Shown here piece by piece: positions 62,201 through 64,000 of a stretch of 64,000 nt of DNA. The number at the start of each line of letters is the position of its first letter. The first letter of the stretch is position 1. Origin of the DNA: Flammulina velutipes (Eukaryota; Basidiomycota; Agaricomycetes; Agaricales; Physalacriaceae); NCBI GenBank assembly GCA_011800155.1, contig CM022370.1:620001-684000 (forward strand), in the 5' to 3' direction. The notes beneath the pieces are model-generated. The model did no database searches. It was given only the letters and a program-made list of their open reading frames with translations, and had not been told where the DNA came from. Made by a program: the position numbers and the translations under genes.

Positions 62201-64000
62201 ATGACTGATTCCCTAATTTTAGATATAGGTAATCGTCAACGAGGATAACGCCAAAGATACGGAAGAATTTCTTAGCAAAAGACTTGCTGCTATCAAGAAT
62301 CAGCGTAGCACGGGAGAACTCGAGGATTTAGCCCTAATCATCGGTATGACATCGCTTTATAGTATGGAATCAGACACTAACTGTCCATGCGCAGACGGTA
62401 AAAGCTTGACATTCGCTTTGGAGAAACCTGTATCAAAAATATTACTGGAGCTTGCTATCATGTGCAAGGCGGTGATTTGCTGTAGGTTTCTTGTGTTTAT
62501 ATGGTCAATCTCGGTTCTAAATTCGTCACTAGGCCGTGTGTCACCGTTGCAAAAAGCGCTGGTCGTGAAGCTGGTAAAGAAGAACCAAAAGTCTATTCTT
62601 CTGGCCATCGGCGACGGTGCCAACGATGTCAGTATGATTCAAGCCGCACATGTGGGAGTTGGGATATCTGGTGTCGAGGTAATAACTAACCATACAAATT
62701 CGTCGAAGCCTTTCTTACCATTTCTTGCAGGGTCTCCAAGCTGCTCGTTCTGCGGATGTTGCAATTTCTCAATTCCGATTCCTGAAAAAACTGCTGCTCG
62801 TTCACGGAGCCTGGAGTTATCGCCGACTGTCTAAACTCATTCTTTGTACGTCGCTTTGAAATACTTGTTCCCCGAGTACTCACTTTTTGTCAGTCTCGTT
62901 CTACAAGAATATCGTTCTTTACATGACACAATTCTGGGTATGTGTTTGCTGTTTGTCTCGAAAGTTCGCATCTCTAACCACCCGAAATTTCTAGTACTCC
63001 TTCTTCAACAACTTTTCCGGTCAAGTCGCCTATGAATCGTGGACGCTGTCCCTCTACAACGTCGTGTTCACTGTGCTCCCTCCACTCGTCGTCGGCATAT
63101 TCGATCAGTTTGTATCAGCACGAATATTGGATCGGTATCCCCAACTATACATCCTGGGCCAGAAAAATGAATTCTTCACCAAGACTTCATTTTGGCTGTG
63201 GGTAGTCAATGCTTTATACCACAGTCTCGTGAGTGACTTAATTGACTTTCTCTCGTGCATCGGCTAATTGATCATACCAGATCTTATTTGGGTTCTCCAT
63301 CGTCCTCTGGTGGGGTGATCTCAAGCAAACAGATGGATTGGATACTGGGCATTGGTTCTGGGGAACGACGTTGTACCTGGCTGTCCTGTTGACAGTCCTC
63401 GGTAAAGCGGCGTTAATATCTGAGTAAGTGCGTCTTTCGTGGTGCGGGCTATTCTGACCATAATTACAGTCTTTGGACCAAGTACACTGTTGCAGGTAAT
63501 TCTGATCGTTTCTGAACAGGTTCTATGTGTACTCATCACTTCATCAGCAATACCTGGATCCTTCGTCTTCACGATGATCTTCCTACCACTCTACGCATGG
63601 ATTACGCCCATGATCGGTTTCTCGACTGAGTACGCTGGAATTGTTCCGCGGTTGTGGACGAATGGCATATTCTATTTTGTCCTCCTGATGATCCCAATTT
63701 TCTGCCTCAGCAGGGACTTTGCTTGGAAATAGTACGTATTCCTGCGCTGTTAAAAACTTTGGTTGTGACTAACTTGACATTAGCTATCGGAGAACGTACA
63801 TGCCTTCGTCGTACCATATCGCACAGGAGCTCCAGAAGTACAATATACCAGATTACCGACCAAGACAAGAACAGTCAGTCTCTCCCTCCCTGGCGCCCTT
63901 CCCTGCACTAACATTTCCTCAAGGTTCCAAAAGGCGATCAAGAAGGTCCGGGCCACGCAACGTATGCGGCGGAATCGCGGTTTCGCCTTCACTCAGACGG
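59273..64000 (+). CDS. DRS2: P4-type ATPase, Drs2-like aminophospholipid flippase, 3' end beyond window
   Basis: A Golgi/endosome phospholipid flippase that moves phosphatidylserine/ethanolamine to the cytosolic leaflet. The first ATG in frame is at 59273 ([14 protein letters not shown]). An Asp/Pro-rich, disordered N terminus ends in a basic Trp-rich patch before [11 protein letters not shown] and [20 protein letters not shown]. Then come [16 protein letters not shown] (dephosphorylation loop), [16 protein letters not shown] (PISL motif of M4), [11 protein letters not shown] (phosphorylated Asp), the nucleotide domain with [30 protein letters not shown] and the M5-M10 helices with [13 protein letters not shown]. 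The C-terminal region [16 protein letters not shown] resembles the regulatory tail that binds PI4P and Gea2 in yeast Drs2. It has about 20 exons, one of 18 nt. The chaperone subunit Cdc50 is not in the window. Confidence 0.95.

Overview
The window reads as nuclear DNA of a filamentous basidiomycete, most likely a wood- or litter-decaying Agaricomycete. The genes are dense (29 to 30 loci in 64 kb), lie on both strands, and are cut by many 45-60 nt GT-AG introns with CTNAC/CTGAC-type branch sites. The protein families fit that origin: laccase, GMC oxidoreductase, P450, chitin deacetylase, GH35 and GH13 enzymes, a basidiomycete-type BTB protein and a QDE-1-type RNA-dependent RNA polymerase. No mobile element, rRNA, tRNA or CRISPR array was found.

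Layout. 1-7.2 kb: the 5' part of an Ams2/SPT21-like gene (-), a small four-helix membrane protein (+) and a PX-domain AGC kinase (+). 7.5-17.3 kb: cytosolic GH13 amylase (-), secreted GMC oxidoreductase (-), an SGNH/PC-esterase-like membrane protein (+), an IMPACT-domain protein (-), glucosamine-6-phosphate deaminase (+) and a secreted GDSL hydrolase (-). 17.7-26.9 kb: a TFIIIA-like ten-finger protein, a membrane-anchored GH35 beta-galactosidase and two tandem SDR reductases (all +). 27.2-39.0 kb: chitin deacetylase, laccase, a BTB protein and the RdRP (all -). 39.6-49.5 kb: a cyclin-fold protein (+), a macrodomain protein (-), DPM1 (+), a zinc alcohol dehydrogenase (+), a P450 (-) and a lipase (+). 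49.7-64 kb: a coiled-coil protein (+), L-galactonate dehydratase (-), a PXR1/Gno1 G-patch protein (-), an Old Yellow Enzyme homologue (-), an Slt2-type MAP kinase (+) and a Drs2-type flippase (+, cut by the window edge).

How they fit together. The mix is housekeeping genes (TFIIIA, DPM1, PXR1, MAPK, flippase) and carbon or wall-polymer genes (amylase, beta-galactosidase, GlcN6P deaminase, chitin deacetylase, galactonate dehydratase, laccase, GMC oxidase). I see no clear biosynthetic cluster or defence island. The most unusual feature is gene structure. Two glycosidase genes contain exons of only 4 or 5 nt. These are required to rebuild conserved catalytic-domain motifs, and one splits the codon of a catalytic aspartate. 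Three introns have GC-AG ends, all with the donor context G|GCAAGT.

All exon models were made by eye from splice signals, reading phase and family motifs. Gene ends are firm where conserved termini are seen. Internal exon edges are approximate unless coordinates are stated.
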